This document shows, piece by piece, positions 12,662 to 25,200 of a stretch of 64,000 nt of DNA. The notes under the pieces are model-generated. The model worked only from the letters and a program-made list of their open reading frames with translations. It was not told where the DNA came from and made no database searches. How positions within the stretch are numbered: position 1 is the stretch's first letter; each line of letters opens with the position of its first letter. This DNA comes from Saturnia japonica (taxonomy: Eukaryota; Arthropoda; Insecta; Lepidoptera; Saturniidae). The translations under genes were made by a program, and so were the position numbers. The DNA lies in the NCBI GenBank assembly GCA_033032175.1, contig CM065306.1:10434001-10498000 (forward strand). The letters run 5' to 3'.

Positions 12662-13601
12662 TATTGTTATATATATTATAGGTACCTACTATCGTTCAAA
12701 ATGTTTCTAATAGTCCATAATTCTGCCGTCTGCGCCACATATTCCGATATTTTTTCTGAAAACTCTTCCAGGGCCATAACGAAAAACAACAACAAAAGAA
12801 CGTAATTACGCATAGATACCCATCTTTCGAATCATCAGTTAAGGGTATTAGTGTTGGATTCATAAGAAAATCCAATCAAAAATACAATTTCAGTTTTTCC
12901 AAAATAACCAATTTTTTATTTCCTTAAAAACCATAATCAGACTGTTACTAAAATAAATAAAAAAACTGAATTAGCTAAATCGGTCCAGACATTCTCAAGT
13001 GCTCCGATTACCAACGAACAGCATTTCATTTTTATTTCTATAGATAGGTAGATAAACCTATGTAGAAACGTAAAGAGAACTAAGCCACGGTGAAGCTGTG
13101 AAAGCCGTCTAAGGCTCCATGGCCCATATAGTCAGTTCTAAAAAAGTAAAGACAATATAAATTGGTTAGGTACCATGATTTATAGAAAATAATTGTAGTA
13201 ATTATTATTATTGTAGTAACGCAGCTTAAAAACTGCTGTAGGTACATACCTATAACTTTTCTACACAACTTCATTAAACTCCGCAGTTAGGCAGAAATAA
13301 GCAGTATCAAGGACGTATTAGCTACCTATATAACTAATAATTGTGAAGTTATTTGTCTCGAAACCCAAGTTGCGCGCGCATGTAATACAGAGACCTAGCG
13401 TTAGGTAATTAATCGGTAACTAAAACAACACCGCAAGTACAAGTATGTTATCGTGAGCCTGAATTCAAAGTTAATTGTGTTGTGAAAGTTGAAACTATAA
13501 AATTGCATTCCTTACTATACTGATGTGATTTTAATATTATTAGTAGTTTTTAAACACACCATTTGTGGTTAACAACATTAGTTTAGAACTGGGGGAATTT
13601 A
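12662..13601. other. Upstream flank of the DHHC gene
   Basis: AT-rich DNA holding copy C of the short repeat (13087-13150). An open frame on the minus strand at 13080-13274 is built partly from that repeat and is not supported as a gene. No promoter motif could be assigned with confidence. Confidence 0.35.
13087..13150 (+). repeat. Short A-tailed repeat, copy C
   Basis: A diverged member of the family at 3063-3150. It keeps CGGTGAAGCTGTGAAAGCC and the terminal TAGTCAG followed by an A-rich stretch, but the palindromic centre is lost. Confidence 0.6.
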
Positions 13602-14660
13602 ATGCAAATGGATAAATGTTGCATTTCATTAAGCTTATCACCAAGACGGCAACGGAGATTAAACGGTTTCCAGTTGCCTCTGAATTATCAACAGGTTATC
13701 GGATGGTTTGTTTTAATCGGGACTACTTTGTTGAATTTGATCATTCTCGTACAAATTCAGTTTGACGAGCTAAAAATTACCGCATTAGTTGTATACACAG
13801 TGTTATATGTGTCACATATATTATCACATGTGATTGCGTCCGTCATAGATCCTAGCGAAAAAGAATTACGAAAACTTAAAGTATACAATATTCCCGAATT
13901 TGACCGGAATATTCACGCCCACGTAATTGAAAACGGCAGGTGCCATCTGTGTAATATACAAACGAGCAGCAGATGTACAAAACACTGCAGTATATGCAAC
14001 AAATGTGTGGACCAATTTGATCATCATTGCAAATGGTTAAATACCTGCATCGGCCAGAGAAACTACTTACCGTTTATAGCGTGCGTCACAACTGCTTTAA
14101 TGATATCAGCGTTTACGTCAACGTTGTGTTTATTTGATATCATATTATTCTTTACGAGCCCGGACAAACTGAGTTCAGCAGGACAACATTTTATAAATTG
14201 CACTACGATAAAAGATCCGCCAAGACAGGAGTGCAAAGTTTCACTACCACTTTTAGCGTTTCTGGTTGTGTTTTTCCTGCTAGCTTTAGGAATCACTTGT
14301 GCCTTATTACATTTATGCTGTTTTCATGTTTACATTTCTATAATAGGCGTATCGACTTATGAATATGTAGTAAACAGAGGAATTCAATCACAATTTAGAA
14401 ATGACGATACTTGTAAATGTCGAAGAGTTAATTTATCCAAACTGCGCGTAAATAAAAATACTAACAGAACTTTGCCTGCACCAGAAAATACCATAAATAG
14501 TAAATTAGAAGAAAATCACGAAACAACAAACGCTTCAACTGCTAACAGAAACGTGACAAATCTTATATTTCTGATCAATAATGAATTAGAAAGAGCTAAG
14601 AAGCGATTTATATTTGATAAAAATAAAATACACCCTCACGATAATGAAAATATAAGGTAA
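13602..14660 (+). CDS. DHHC-type protein palmitoyltransferase, ZDHHC1/11 group
   Basis: The product should be a multipass membrane enzyme that attaches palmitate to cysteines of target proteins, using an acyl-enzyme formed on the DHHC cysteine. The 352-residue frame is uninterrupted. Hydrophobic segments lie near residues 32-52, 59-81, 156-184 and 215-248. The Cys-rich domain spans about 114-156, with zinc-type Cys/His pairs and Asp140-His141-His142-Cys143; HHCKWLNTCIGQRNY follows the family closely. A TTxE-like STYE follows at 251-254. The flank HAHVIENGRCHLCN resembles the ZDHHC1/ZDHHC11 group. The C-terminal 90 residues are polar, Asn- and Lys-rich and unconserved to my eye. Two in-frame Met codons (13602, 13608) could start it. 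The lack of introns contrasts with its multi-exon neighbours and may reflect a retrocopy or simple intron loss; there is no sign of decay. Confidence 0.9.
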   Translation: MQMDKCCISLSLSPRRQRRLNGFQLPLNYQQVIGWFVLIGTTLLNLIILVQIQFDELKITALVVYTVLYVSHILSHVIASVIDPSEKELRKLKVYNIPEFDRNIHAHVIENGRCHLCNIQTSSRCTKHCSICNKCVDQFDHHCKWLNTCIGQRNYLPFIACVTTALMISAFTSTLCLFDIILFFTSPDKLSSAGQHFINCTTIKDPPRQECKVSLPLLAFLVVFFLLALGITCALLHLCCFHVYISIIGVSTYEYVVNRGIQSQFRNDDTCKCRRVNLSKLRVNKNTNRTLPAPENTINSKLEENHETTNASTANRNVTNLIFLINNELERAKKRFIFDKNKIHPHDNENIR

Positions 14661-14865
14661 ACACAAATGCTGTTAACATAATCTCATATTTATTTTATTT
14701 GATGCTAGCTACTGAAGCTATTTGATGCTTACTATGCAACAAAAAATATTTTCAAAATGTGAGTATTTATGCATATAATAATATTAGTTATGGAATTTTA
14801 CTGCCATGTGGTCTGTTCTTAGACTTTTAGTAACAGTTTATATAAAATGTAAAAGGAACTGTTGA

Positions 14866-14871
14866 AATAAA
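14866..14871 (+). terminator. Poly(A) signal of the DHHC gene
   Basis: AATAAA about 205 bp after the DHHC stop codon. The opposing BI-1 signal lies 32 bp further on, on the other strand. Confidence 0.5.
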
Positions 14872-14903
14872 ACAATAATTACCAATATGTATGTATGTTA
14901 TAA

Positions 14904-14909
14904 TTTATT
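14904..14909 (-). terminator. Poly(A) signal of BI-1
   Basis: TTTATT on the plus strand reads AATAAA for the minus-strand BI-1 transcript, about 120 bp after its stop codon. Cleavage 10-30 bp downstream would overlap the end of the convergent DHHC mRNA. Confidence 0.5.
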
Positions 14910-15030
14910 GAATAATTAAAACTTAAAATTTGCCAACATATAACCCAAAATAAATGTTCAATAACAGAAGTTTTTAAGAAAGACTATTAAAATTAATTAG
15001 TTTTAATTTCTCATGATTCTAAATGAGAAA

Positions 15031-18000
15031 TTATTCCGAGCGGCGACGATTCTGCTTCTCCTGTAATAAAAAAATATTCTTAATCCTCTATGGTATTTTT
15101 AACCTAAGTCAGTAATATTAGTAAGTAGGCTTTTATTATCGAAAAGCAACTACATCTGCCGGAACCGATAATAGACTTGACATGATGTCGAACTAAAAAT
15201 ACCACGCTAAAGCCTCGAAGTTAACAGACTTATCCCAAATCGCAAGTCATCTGAGTCATTATGACGAGTATTTCATCATACTGTTGTCGGAGTTCAGCTG
15301 AGCGCAGATATCTACTTGCATCTAGTCAGTTCCTCCCCTTTGTTATTAATAGTGTACCATGTTTATGTTACCTAATTGGAGGCGTTATTTAATACTTTTT
15401 TCACTCCAAAAAAGAATATACAAATAAACTAAAATGTTATATAAATTATGATAAGTAATGATAATTATTATAATTAACAAATTTAACCTTTATAATCTAT
15501 TCTTATAATAAAAGAGTAAAGAATCAAAATTAGTACATTGACAACATTTGAGAAAACAATACGAGGGGCTTTAAAATCATAGACAGAACATATTTAGACA
15601 GTTTTTGAAATTTTTGTGTCTCTATGTTTGAACACGAATTACGCAACAACAACTGGACCAAGTTTAATGAAATTTGGTATGACTGTGGCTTATAGTCTGA
15701 AGGTACATTTAGGATGCATTTTAACACCCCCTAACTCCCTTACCCTACCCTTTTTTAGGCTCGCCCCCTATTACATGGGACCTAAAAACATACTCGGCGA
15801 AATGTGGGGGTACAAATGTACACCTCTGTCGAACCCTTTGGGGAATACAGCCGTGATGGTATGTATGTATGTTTATTAATAATCTAAGTATATGCTGTTA
15901 TTATTGTTGTTAAATGTTTTTAGATAGATTAAAACAAATGGAAAGTCACTAAATAAACTTAGCTTTTAAAACTGAACATTTTTGTATGACTTTGTGTATA
16001 TATATATATATATTTTTTGTATATATATACCATCACACCTGTATTCCCTGGGTATGTTTTTAGGTTCCATATAATAGGGGCAAGCCTATTCCCATTAATC
16101 GGGTTTGATGAAAATTTTTGAGCATCAGAGAAAATCCCATGAACATCTGGGAATCAAACCCAGGACCTCGAGTGATATTGGTTAACATTTAAAATGATTT
16201 TAGTTGAGTATTATGAAAGCTTATATGGGTCAAATACTGTAGGGTAAGGTTGAGGTGAGGCGAGTTTCTATTTTATTCACGAAATATACCAAGTGGACGA
16301 AGTTGCGGACACAGCTAGTATTAATTATAAATTACTATTATGAAAATTTTAATGATACAACTTAAGTACCATCTGGTTTATATTTAAAATTGGTTATTTT
16401 TCTAAGTGGACCTATAAACAAAAATGTCAAATTAACTATGAATGTTGTCATCAATTTTAAAATTTTATTATTTAAATACAAAATATTGGTATAGTAGAAT
16501 AAAGTGGTAAAAAAGCAGGCATCAATACAGTTCTATGAACATATTTTGATAGCTTTTTAATTTAACATAGTACTAAATCATAGTCATCAAGTATTACTTA
16601 AATCATAATTATCAAAACCGCTAAAGGTTTAAAAATTGTGTATACCTCTACATAGTTTAAAATTATGAATGAGAAATGGATTAATATAACAGTGATACAT
16701 TTCATTCTAACACACTTTACTATGCTTATGGAAAATAATAATTAATGTTTGCCATAAATACATATATTACAAAGAAAGCATTATTACCTTTTGTGTTAAA
16801 ATGATGACCAGTCTTCTGAACATTCCAACCAAATCAATAAACAGCTCCATAGCATGTTGCACAAAATCTTTGCTACCCATACGGCGCTTCTCAATAATGA
16901 GTTGAGTATCAAACAGTACAAAGCCACACATAAGCATCAATCCAAGGTAAAGGTGCGTCTGAAAATAATTTTTAAGTATTACCACATACATTTTCAATTA
17001 ATTGTATGTATGTAGTTACATTATATTACAAACATTTAAATATTATAAACTGCAACTGAATTAACTAAATGCAGAAAATTAATATTGCTCTTTTATTTAT
17101 AACTGGCTGTGCCAAGGCCTTCGCTTGTGTCGATGACAGAAGCATTTGGAATGATTAAAAAAATCGTTGTTTCTTAAAACTTTTATGTAAATCATTATCC
17201 AAATACATATACAGCTAAACAAGAATCTACAATAGTTAATTTTTTTTTGTCCAAGCCATTGTATGTAACTGTTGGTCACCTTATGAAAACTTTCTAAAGT
17301 AATAATTGTAATCCAAACATCATTTTTAATATTATTATATCTAAATTGTTCAAAATTACCAAACTGTATCCAAATTCCCTTTAATTAAAAATTCTCTATT
17401 TTTTGTTTTCACTTCACATAAATTATCAAATTCAATATGATTTAATATGTAAGTGGAGTGTTTATATTGTACTAGCTGTGCCACAACTGCTCGGACTGCT
17501 CATGTGGACTCCAGAATGTTGGTATTACAGAAATTTAAATTAAATAATTAGATAAACTAAATTAATAAAATAAAAACTTACCTGATACAAGAAATTTGAC
17601 TGCACAAAAATATTAAGTAAACTCATGACAGATATGGATGTCAGCAAGGTCATGAGTGTTCCTCCAAGGAATAACCAGCTGCCACGCTCGGCCAATATAG
17701 CAGCAATGGAGAAGCACACAAACACCAGTGTAGTACCAAGAAGAGCAGTAATAATTATGGATGGGTTGACAATGCTCACATATTCCATCAACGGTCCCAT
17801 ACTCATACCTAAAATAACATTTGAATAATATGTAATTAATTCATCATCATCATCATCATTTCAGCCGCAGGACGTCCACTGCTGAACATAGGCCTCCCCC
17901 ATAGATCTCCAGAGCGACCGATCTTGTGCCGGCCTGCACCCAACCTAATAATTATGAGGACACAATTTCACACATGGCCATTTTAATTCCAAACTAAGCA

Positions 18001-19055
18001 AAGCTTGTAATATGGTAACTAAACAGTTAATATACATACATATATAGTTATTTAACACTCAGAAACATACAACTGACATTTATGCTCATCACACAAAGTC
18101 AGTCATGGGCGGGATCGAACCCGCAACCTCTCGGCTCAATAGTAGCATTTACTACCACTGCTCCACGAGGCCTATCATTGTGGTTTTCATTTGTTGTTCA
18201 AATTGTTTTCATTGTTGTTTTATCAATAGTTAATTGATATTTTAGAGTAGATGCAAAAGGTGAAGTGAGCGAAATAACAAATCTTTCTAAAATTGCATCA
18301 GTACTCTCAAATAATTAGTGTATGAAAATTCATTTTTACATTGTATTAGCAATATTAGAATAAATAAAATTGCAATTACACATTAGAAACTATTAATATT
18401 CTCACCAGATGTTAAACCAAATCCTAGGAGGTAGCCAAGTCGCAAGTTAGTGTTTTTCCCATTATCAGGAGTAGCAATTAACATGAGCATAAGGCCAGCA
18501 CCAATGATAGCTGACAAAAAGCCAGACTGGAAGCTGGTATAGATGTCAACATACACCCCAGCTGTGGCAGAGGCACAAGTCATCATTAATGTACCATAAA
18601 CATTTTTTAAATGTTGTCGCACCGGTGGTTCCCTGCATAAAAATAAGATAAACCATTAAGACTACTATATTTCAGAAGAACCTTCATTATAATGACCACT
18701 ACTTTTAACATATTCTTTACCAAAGAAAAACGCTGCCCAATTATTGACTAAACCAAATATAATAGTGAACAGTGACCGTTTTATTATTAATTAATAAAAA
18801 ATATTAACTCTTAATGTTATTTTTTATTGTGAAATTCACATATCGTACGATCTTTGTATTCACTACGTCATAGAAATGACTTCTAGTCTTTATGCGTCTA
18901 GCATTTACACACAAGTTGGAAATGTTCTCGAATTAAAATTAAAGTATTGTATAAATTTTTGGCAAGGATAAACATCTTTAGAAATAAACATTTTGTATTT
19001 ATACTTACAGTCGATTTTGGAAACTGTTTATGAAAGTTTGTATATTTGGAGTCAT
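15031..19055 (-). CDS. TMBIM6: Bax inhibitor-1 (TMBIM6 family)
   Basis: BI-1 is an ER multipass membrane protein that limits cell death and calcium leak. Coding exons on the minus strand: 19055-19009 (starts MTPNIQTF), 18632-18406, 17808-17582, 16958-16788 and 15060-15031. All borders are GT-AG and the phases agree, giving 702 bases and 233 residues, close to the usual 237. Recognisable blocks are VRQHLKNVYGTLMMTC, LGFGLTSGMSMGPLMEYV, DTQLIIEKRR and the C-terminal DLVGMFRRLVIILTQK followed by the basic tail EKQNRRRSE from the tiny last exon. Six or seven hydrophobic stretches fit the family. The tail exon is only ten codons including the stop and lies 1.7 kb from the previous exon. The second intron carries a SINE and an ATC-rich repeat. 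No damaging change is seen. Confidence 0.92.
15061..16787 (-). other. BI-1 last intron
   Basis: The intron between the 10-codon last exon and exon 4. It contains a dispersed-repeat-like block at about 15600-15870 (AAGTTTAATGAAATTTGG, then GGGAATACAGCCGTGATGG) and another at about 16020-16320 that includes a short TA microsatellite (16000-16030). These look like non-coding scraps of lepidopteran repeats. The small open frames here are not supported as genes. Confidence 0.4.
17845..17945 (+). repeat. ATC microsatellite and attached repeat tail
   Basis: A short CATCATCATCAT run is followed by GCAGGACGTCCACTGCTGAA and CATAGGCCTCCCCCATAGA, a block that I recognise as very common in lepidopteran genomes. 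It lies in BI-1 intron 2. Confidence 0.55.
18035..18180 (-). mobile_element. tRNA-derived SINE in BI-1 intron 2
   Basis: On the minus strand the head carries a Pol III box A (TGGAGCAGTGG, 18165-18155) and box B (GGTTCGATCCC, 18121-18111), 33 bp apart. It is followed by a non-tRNA body and a tail with TTAAATAACTATATATGTATG. The tRNA-like part does not fold into a complete cloverleaf with an acceptor stem, so it is a SINE and not a tRNA gene. End coordinates are approximate. Confidence 0.65.
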
Positions 19056-20252
19056 GGTAAACTTTTCACTAATAGACAATTGCTGTGTTTGATCGCGTAG
19101 ATACTTAGTATAGCACTGTAAAGAACTAAAGAACGACGGTGAGAATATTCGAAAATTTTAAAATACAGTGAAATGTGAATGACGCAACACAATTTTTACA
19201 AAATGCACAAAAAGACACTCGAAGGTTCCAAGCTCATAGACAAGAATGAGTAAGAATAAAATCAAAAATGGCGAATTGGGGATCTCTGACGACTGACGGA
19301 AATCACGTAGACAGTCACAGAATATAAATACATTTACAGATTAATAAAGTTAGTGAATCAGTTTCTTCTTTAACAAAAAAGTACTCTGTGGTGAATACTC
19401 CGCTGCACTTTGCTAAATCGATTTTTGAAAGAAAGCTAAGCGTTTTTCTAACATGACGTTTTATTATGTTACCGTTATATCTATCTACATGTAATTTAGA
19501 GATATTCTAATAAAGTTTATGTCCTATAATTTTGTTTAAAAAAAAACAAGGTAATTCTACGGTATTTAAAAAATTACGGGTTGCATTCCGAGAGTGCCGA
19601 CAGAAGTTAAAACTTATTTTGGTGCGTTAGACATTTTTTAGGTGGGTACTAGGGTAATTGGGTTATTGGGTTATGAATTGCATTTTATTTATGAATTGTA
19701 TTTTATTAATTATTAGAAACTTTAAAATATATTAAATATTTTTTTATGAAAGACACCTTCGCGGTCAGCTTTATGTACATGCATACAGTGGCGTAGCTAA
19801 GGGGGGGGGGGGGCTGGGGCGGCCCACCCCGGGTGTCACCACTGCATGCATATATGCACACACTATAGCTGCGTCTCGTAACGTTGTCGTGAGTCCAGAG
19901 ATTTTATCTCATCTAAAAATATGCATACCGCGCTAAAAGAAGTTTTCACTTCAAAATATAACAACATAAATTGCGAAAAGTTACGGTATTTTTTTATCAA
20001 TTCTATGATCAAATAGATTTAAGGGTTGTTTAACTTATATCTTAGTATATCTTAAAGGTGGGCGATTATTATTGATTTACATAATTGTTAAATCCATTAT
20101 GAATGATTTACATAAATGTGATATCAGATTATGACGATATACATAATCGAGATATTTCGACCATAAGTGATAGTTCATATCGAATTACGAATGTAAATGA
20201 TCATTCATAATGGAGTCTTGGATGTATAAAAAAAGGGCGTTCGGTACTTCAA
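19056..20252. other. BI-1 upstream flank and repeat scraps
   Basis: The first few hundred bases should hold the BI-1 promoter, but no TATA or initiator could be assigned. Near 19545-20040 there are fragments (GGTAATTCTACGGTATTT, TTACGGTATTTTTTTATCAA) similar to the right end of the hAT-like element at 27000-28036. A G14 run at 19802-19815 with GGCGTAGCTAAGG marks another repeat scrap. Confidence 0.4.
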
Positions 20253-20757
20253 TCATCTCACAGACTGCACCTTCCGCTACAGAGTGGAAGGTGAACTATC
20301 CATACCCCACCCCATACGCTCAGGCGTCCCCCAAGGTTCCATCCTCTTCAATCTGTACGTCAGTGACATACCAAAACTTCCCGCGAAAGTTGAGGTAGGG
20401 TTATACGCTGACGATACAGTCATATACTTCTCTCAAAGGCAAAAGATCAACCTCAAATGTAGAATCCAAAGAGCCGTGACCACTCTCGGGGAGTGGTTTA
20501 ACTACTGGCGAATAGCCATCAACCCCACGAAGAGCGCAGCGGTGCTCTTCGACCAAACCGCCTCACAGATACCGAAAAAACTCAAGGATCATCCTCTTGA
20601 ACTCTTCGGTAATCCGATCCCCTGGGTAAAGGAGACAAAATATCTAGGTGTAACCCTAGATAGTAGACTCTCCTTTAAACGCCACATCACTCTGGTTAGG
20701 AAAAGGGCCGCCTGGACCCTCGCCCGATTGCATCCTCTGTTATGTGCTTAAAGCGAA
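20253..20757 (+). pseudogene. Jockey-like reverse transcriptase fragment
   Basis: About 165 codons of non-LTR reverse transcriptase: SGVPQGSILFNLYVSDIP, then LYADDTVIYF with an intact YADD, then NPTKSAAVLF, then KYLGVTLDSRLSFKRHI and RLHPLLCA. The arrangement and spacing are as in the jockey clade. Homology starts abruptly in the fingers region; no endonuclease or ORF1 precedes it. After the stop at 20751 a shifted frame gives RHKHTLYKMCIRPI (to about 20815), then homology ends. It is a truncated dead copy. Confidence 0.85.
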
Positions 20758-20819
20758 ATGTCTACGAGACACAAGCATACGCTCTACAAGATGTGTATCC
20801 GACCGATTAATGTACCGGT

Positions 20820-22060
20820 CCCCAATGCCTGCCGGCATAAACGCCGGCCGCGTAACATCTACACTGACCCACTCGACCAAATCGAAACAGCAAACGCGTT
20901 TTATTCCACCGTCTCTCCAAACAGAGTGTGCCAGCATCCACGCCCACGTAACCACCGTTCTCTCTGCAGAGGACGGGTGGTCAACTTCGCTCCCGCACAC
21001 CCGCCACGTCCACCCTCTCTAGCGGCAACCCAAGCCTAGGTCCGTTCCTCGGTGTGAAGCCCTTAGGTCAGGCAGCCGCCCGCGCGATACAAGTGACACT
21101 ATACGTGCAACACTTAGCTACCCACATACAACATTAGTATTGGGTAAGCGTCACTTCCCCTCTGCGTGAGGGAGGGGGGGGGGGTGTGACGTTTCCTCGG
21201 TTTGGACGGGCGTTTTGTTGCGCCGGATGCCCGTCTCGTAGACTCCGTACGGATGCCAGTGGGACGCGATGTTAGTAGTGAGGAGGTCCGGGGAGTGCAA
21301 TAATGCACGACCACTTGAGGTGCCGGGTCTTCAATGAAAGTCGAAATCTTCAATTAATTGTTCGCAGGACGACCAATGCTTTCTTCTTGTTGTTACTTGT
21401 ACTCGTTGAATTGCACCGTGCCCCATACGGCGCCTCTTCGAGCTTAAGTAGTTCGGAGAATGACCGTAAAGAGAGCCCCGCTTTATTTCGCGTTTTAATT
21501 TCAGTTTTCGCTTTGGTTGCCGTTAATCTCTCTATATTTCTTTCATTATATGTATATCTTATGTACACATGTCATATATCAAAATGTTCCTTGTTGTATT
21601 ACCTATCCATTACATATTCACATATAATATAGATTAAGTATATATTCTGTACATAAGCCAAAAACAATGCAATTTACGGGCGGCATCACTGTTTTCCGTT
21701 CGTAAAGTTTCTATAACATTGGATATCCTTACTCTATTGGCTTACTCTATGCATTTATCTATTCTATATTAGTTCTATTTTCATATATGTGACACACAAT
21801 ACATAATCATTTATATACAACTTAATACATAACATGCAACTTATAATGTAGCGTAGTCGCTAACATTTCTCTATAATATTATCCATATCGATCTATTTTA
21901 TAATAACACATAGTACATAAAACATAAACACAATAATATCACATAATAACCTAACACGAGACACGAAAATAACTGTTCTGTCGCCAACAATTAGTAACAT
22001 TACACACGTATGGACATACACACGTGCGCACCACACAGGTACGTGGGTTCTGTAAGGGAC
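20820..22060. other. Unassigned, partly GC-rich flank
   Basis: No gene is recognised. The stretch 20820-21480 is GC-richer than its surroundings and has overlapping open frames on both strands with no domain. 21500-22060 is AT-rich. Confidence 0.35.
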
Positions 22061-22065
22061 CTTTT

Positions 22066-22182
22066 TGTAATGTACGCAATGAAACACGGACGGTCGCAGA
22101 ATGTGAGTGTATTATCGCAAGCGCATTGACAAAGATGAACGTGGGGGTACATATGCAAAACTTAATCAATCTATACATTACA
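22066..22182 (-). repeat. 3' LTR of the mag-like element
   Basis: 117 bp, inverted TGTAATGTA/TACATTACA ends, and two differences from the other LTR. It is shorter than most LTRs but typical of mag-type elements. Confidence 0.9.
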
Positions 22183-22293
22183 TTGTCCTCCTTCTAAATA
22201 AAGATCATCTTAAAACTAACAGAATAACCAAAATAAAGTATAAACGAATAAAACCTAATTTTATAGTTTAATCCACTATCTAAAAATCTAAAA

Positions 22294-25200
22294 TTATTTC
22301 TTATTTGACCTTGATCTTAAAATCATAGAATGACCAGGCTCCCGAATCTTTATTCGTGGCCTCAGAGTGATAGCTTTAGGCGAGCTCTGTTTTTGGGTAA
22401 TCTCTGAATCTACGTTATCGGTTTGTTTAGGTACCATCTCTTTCTGGATTTCGTTATTTATATCGGATGAAACAACGTTATTGGAACAGGGAAACTCATT
22501 AACCAGAACCATCGGCTCATTGTTTTCATTAGAATTAGTTTCTGTATCCAATTGTTGTGTATTTACACATGATAATGAATGACGTGATTTTATTTTACTT
22601 ATTAATTGATCGGTGTGGCGCTTAGATTTGCGATCATCGTCTGTACCTTTAACAGTGTACGAGACAGGTCCTGTGCTATCGATAATTACATCATCTTTCC
22701 ATTTTATATCTTTATTGACATAATTTCGCATCAGTACCCCCTCCGCTGGTAAAAACTCACGCAACTTCCCACCACGGCGCGTCTTTTGCTCTATCTGCTT
22801 ATCGTGGACTATTTCACTAGTAACCGGTCGTAACAAATCAAGCTTACCACGTAACCGCCGACCTAACATGGCCACTGCTGGCTCTTTTTGTGTTGTACAG
22901 TGCTCAACGTTTCTGTATGTAAATAGGAACCTAGAAATGGCTTTATTAAAATTGACATTTTCTATTGTTGCCTTTTTTAATACTTGTTTTACAAGTTTAA
23001 CTGCGTTTTCAGCAGCTCCATTACTAGATGGATGATAAGGAGCAACTAGTACGCGTCTGATACCATTCATCTTTAAATAATGTAAATATTTAGCCGAAGA
23101 AAACGGTGGTCCGTTGTCACTCACTATACTTCTCGGGAGACCGAAACGAGCAAAAATTTTGCGCAAACTATTAATAACTGCCGTTGCTGAAGTACTATAT
23201 ACTTCTTCAACTTCTAACCACTTAGAATGAGCATTTATTAATATAAGAAAATACTTGTTACGATATGGCCCTAGAAAATCTATATTCAAACGGACCCAAG
23301 GTTCCTTTGGTCAGTTCCACGAATGTAATGGCGCTGGCGGGGCTTGTTCGCGTTGAGAAGCGCAAGCCTGACATTCACGACATATTCGCTCTATGTCTGC
23401 GTCTAACCCCTCCCACCAGACATAATTTCGTGCAACTTGTTTCATTTTGACAATATCTATATGCCCACTATGAATCTCATCCAAAATAATAGAACGTAAG
23501 TTATTTGGTATTACAACGCGATAACCTCAAACTAAACAATTATTTTCTATGAAAAGATTATCTTTTTTTGAGAAATAAACCCTGTCTCGTTCACTTTCTA
23601 CACGTTCTGGCCAACCAAATTTAATATACCCTACTATTTTGTTTAGTTGTATATATTTCTTTGTTTCCTTTTGTACTTCATAAAATGTAACTGGTAAATC
23701 ATTTTCTATAAAATGCAAATAGCTACCAATATAATTTTCAGAATTAATGTTATATTTATCGCTTGACTGTAACGGTAATCGAAACAATGTATCAGCAAAA
23801 CAATTTCTTGTGGAAGGTACAAATTCTATGTCAAAATTATAAGCTGCCAATCGTATCGCATACCTTTGCAATCGACTCGCAGCTGTCTGCGGGATGCCTT
23901 TATTTTTGCCAAAAATAAAACTTAAAGCACGGTGATCACTACGTAATATGAAATGTCTACCATACAAATGTTGGTGATGTTTGGTTACTCCAAATAAAAT
24001 TGCCAGTGCTTCTTTATCAAATTGAGAGTAATTAAGTTCGGCCTCATTTAATGTGCGAGAAGCACAGCTAACGAGTCTCTCTGAACCGTCAGGAAATCTG
24101 TGAGTAAGCACTGCACCTAGCCCATACGCACTGCTGTCCACAGATAATATTAACGGTAATGTAGGGTCATAATGAGCCAACACCGGACTGCTACTCAACA
24201 TGTTTTTGATTTCATTAAAAGCTCTTTCACACTGATTATCCCAATTCCATTTAACGTCTTTTTTTAATAAATTATATAATGGATGTAAAATACTACTAAT
24301 ATTCATACAAAAATTAGCGTAAAAGTTAACTAAACCTAAAAGACTTCTTAACTGAGATATATCTTTAGGAGTGGGGGCGGTCACTATCGCCTCAATCTTT
24401 TTCTTATCAGTGTGAAGACCAAACTTATCTATGCAGTAACCTAAATAAGTGACACTATTTAAAAAAAAATCACATTTTGACCAATTTACACGTAACCCTG
24501 CATCCCTCAATCTACATAGTACCGCTCGTAAGTTTTTTAATGCGTGTTTCTGTCTACTCCAGTAACACAGATGTCATCTTGGAATGCCACCGTACACGGC
24601 AAGCCACTAATGGTTTCCTCTATTAATTTTTGAAAGTTCTCTGGTATGCACTTTAAACCGAACGGTACGCGTTTGTAAATGAAAGTACCCAAATGTGTGG
24701 TAATCGCCGTCATCGGTTGTGAGTCTTCCGTAAGAAGTAATTGCTGATAAGCATTAGATAAATCAATTTTTGAGTATTGTTCTCCTCCCGCTAATTTAGC
24801 AAATATTTCCTCAATTCGAGGGACCGGATAATGAAAATCTTTTAAATGTGGATTGATTGTGACCTTATAGTCACCACAAATACGTATGTTACCATTTTTT
24901 TAACTATAGGAACAATAGGTGTTCCGTAATCGGAACGGTCCACCTTATATATGACGTCATCTTGCTGCAAACGTTCAAGTACGCGCTCAACCGGCTCGCG
25001 CAGTGCTAACGGGAGCGTCCGCGCTTTTACATAAATCGGAGTTAAATCTGTTAAATGTAATTTAATGCGAGATTTATAAGTTCCTAACCCATCAGCAAAT
25101 ACTTCTGAAAATTCTCTACGTAATGCTTCTATCGAACATTTGTTTATGTCTGGCATTATATTATGACAATGTGTAACATTCAAATTCAAACAGCATATCC

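Noticed and set aside
17097..17279. Extra BI-1 exon on the minus strand
   Set aside because: BI-1 exons on either side join in phase without it, and its translation has no similarity to the family.
18035..18180. tRNA gene on the minus strand
   Set aside because: A and B boxes are good, but no full acceptor stem and a SINE-type body and tail are present.
20820..21040. Continuation of the jockey-like RT in shifted frames
   Set aside because: Homology is recognisable only to about 20815; after that the translations are Pro/Arg/His-rich and unrelated to RT C-termini.
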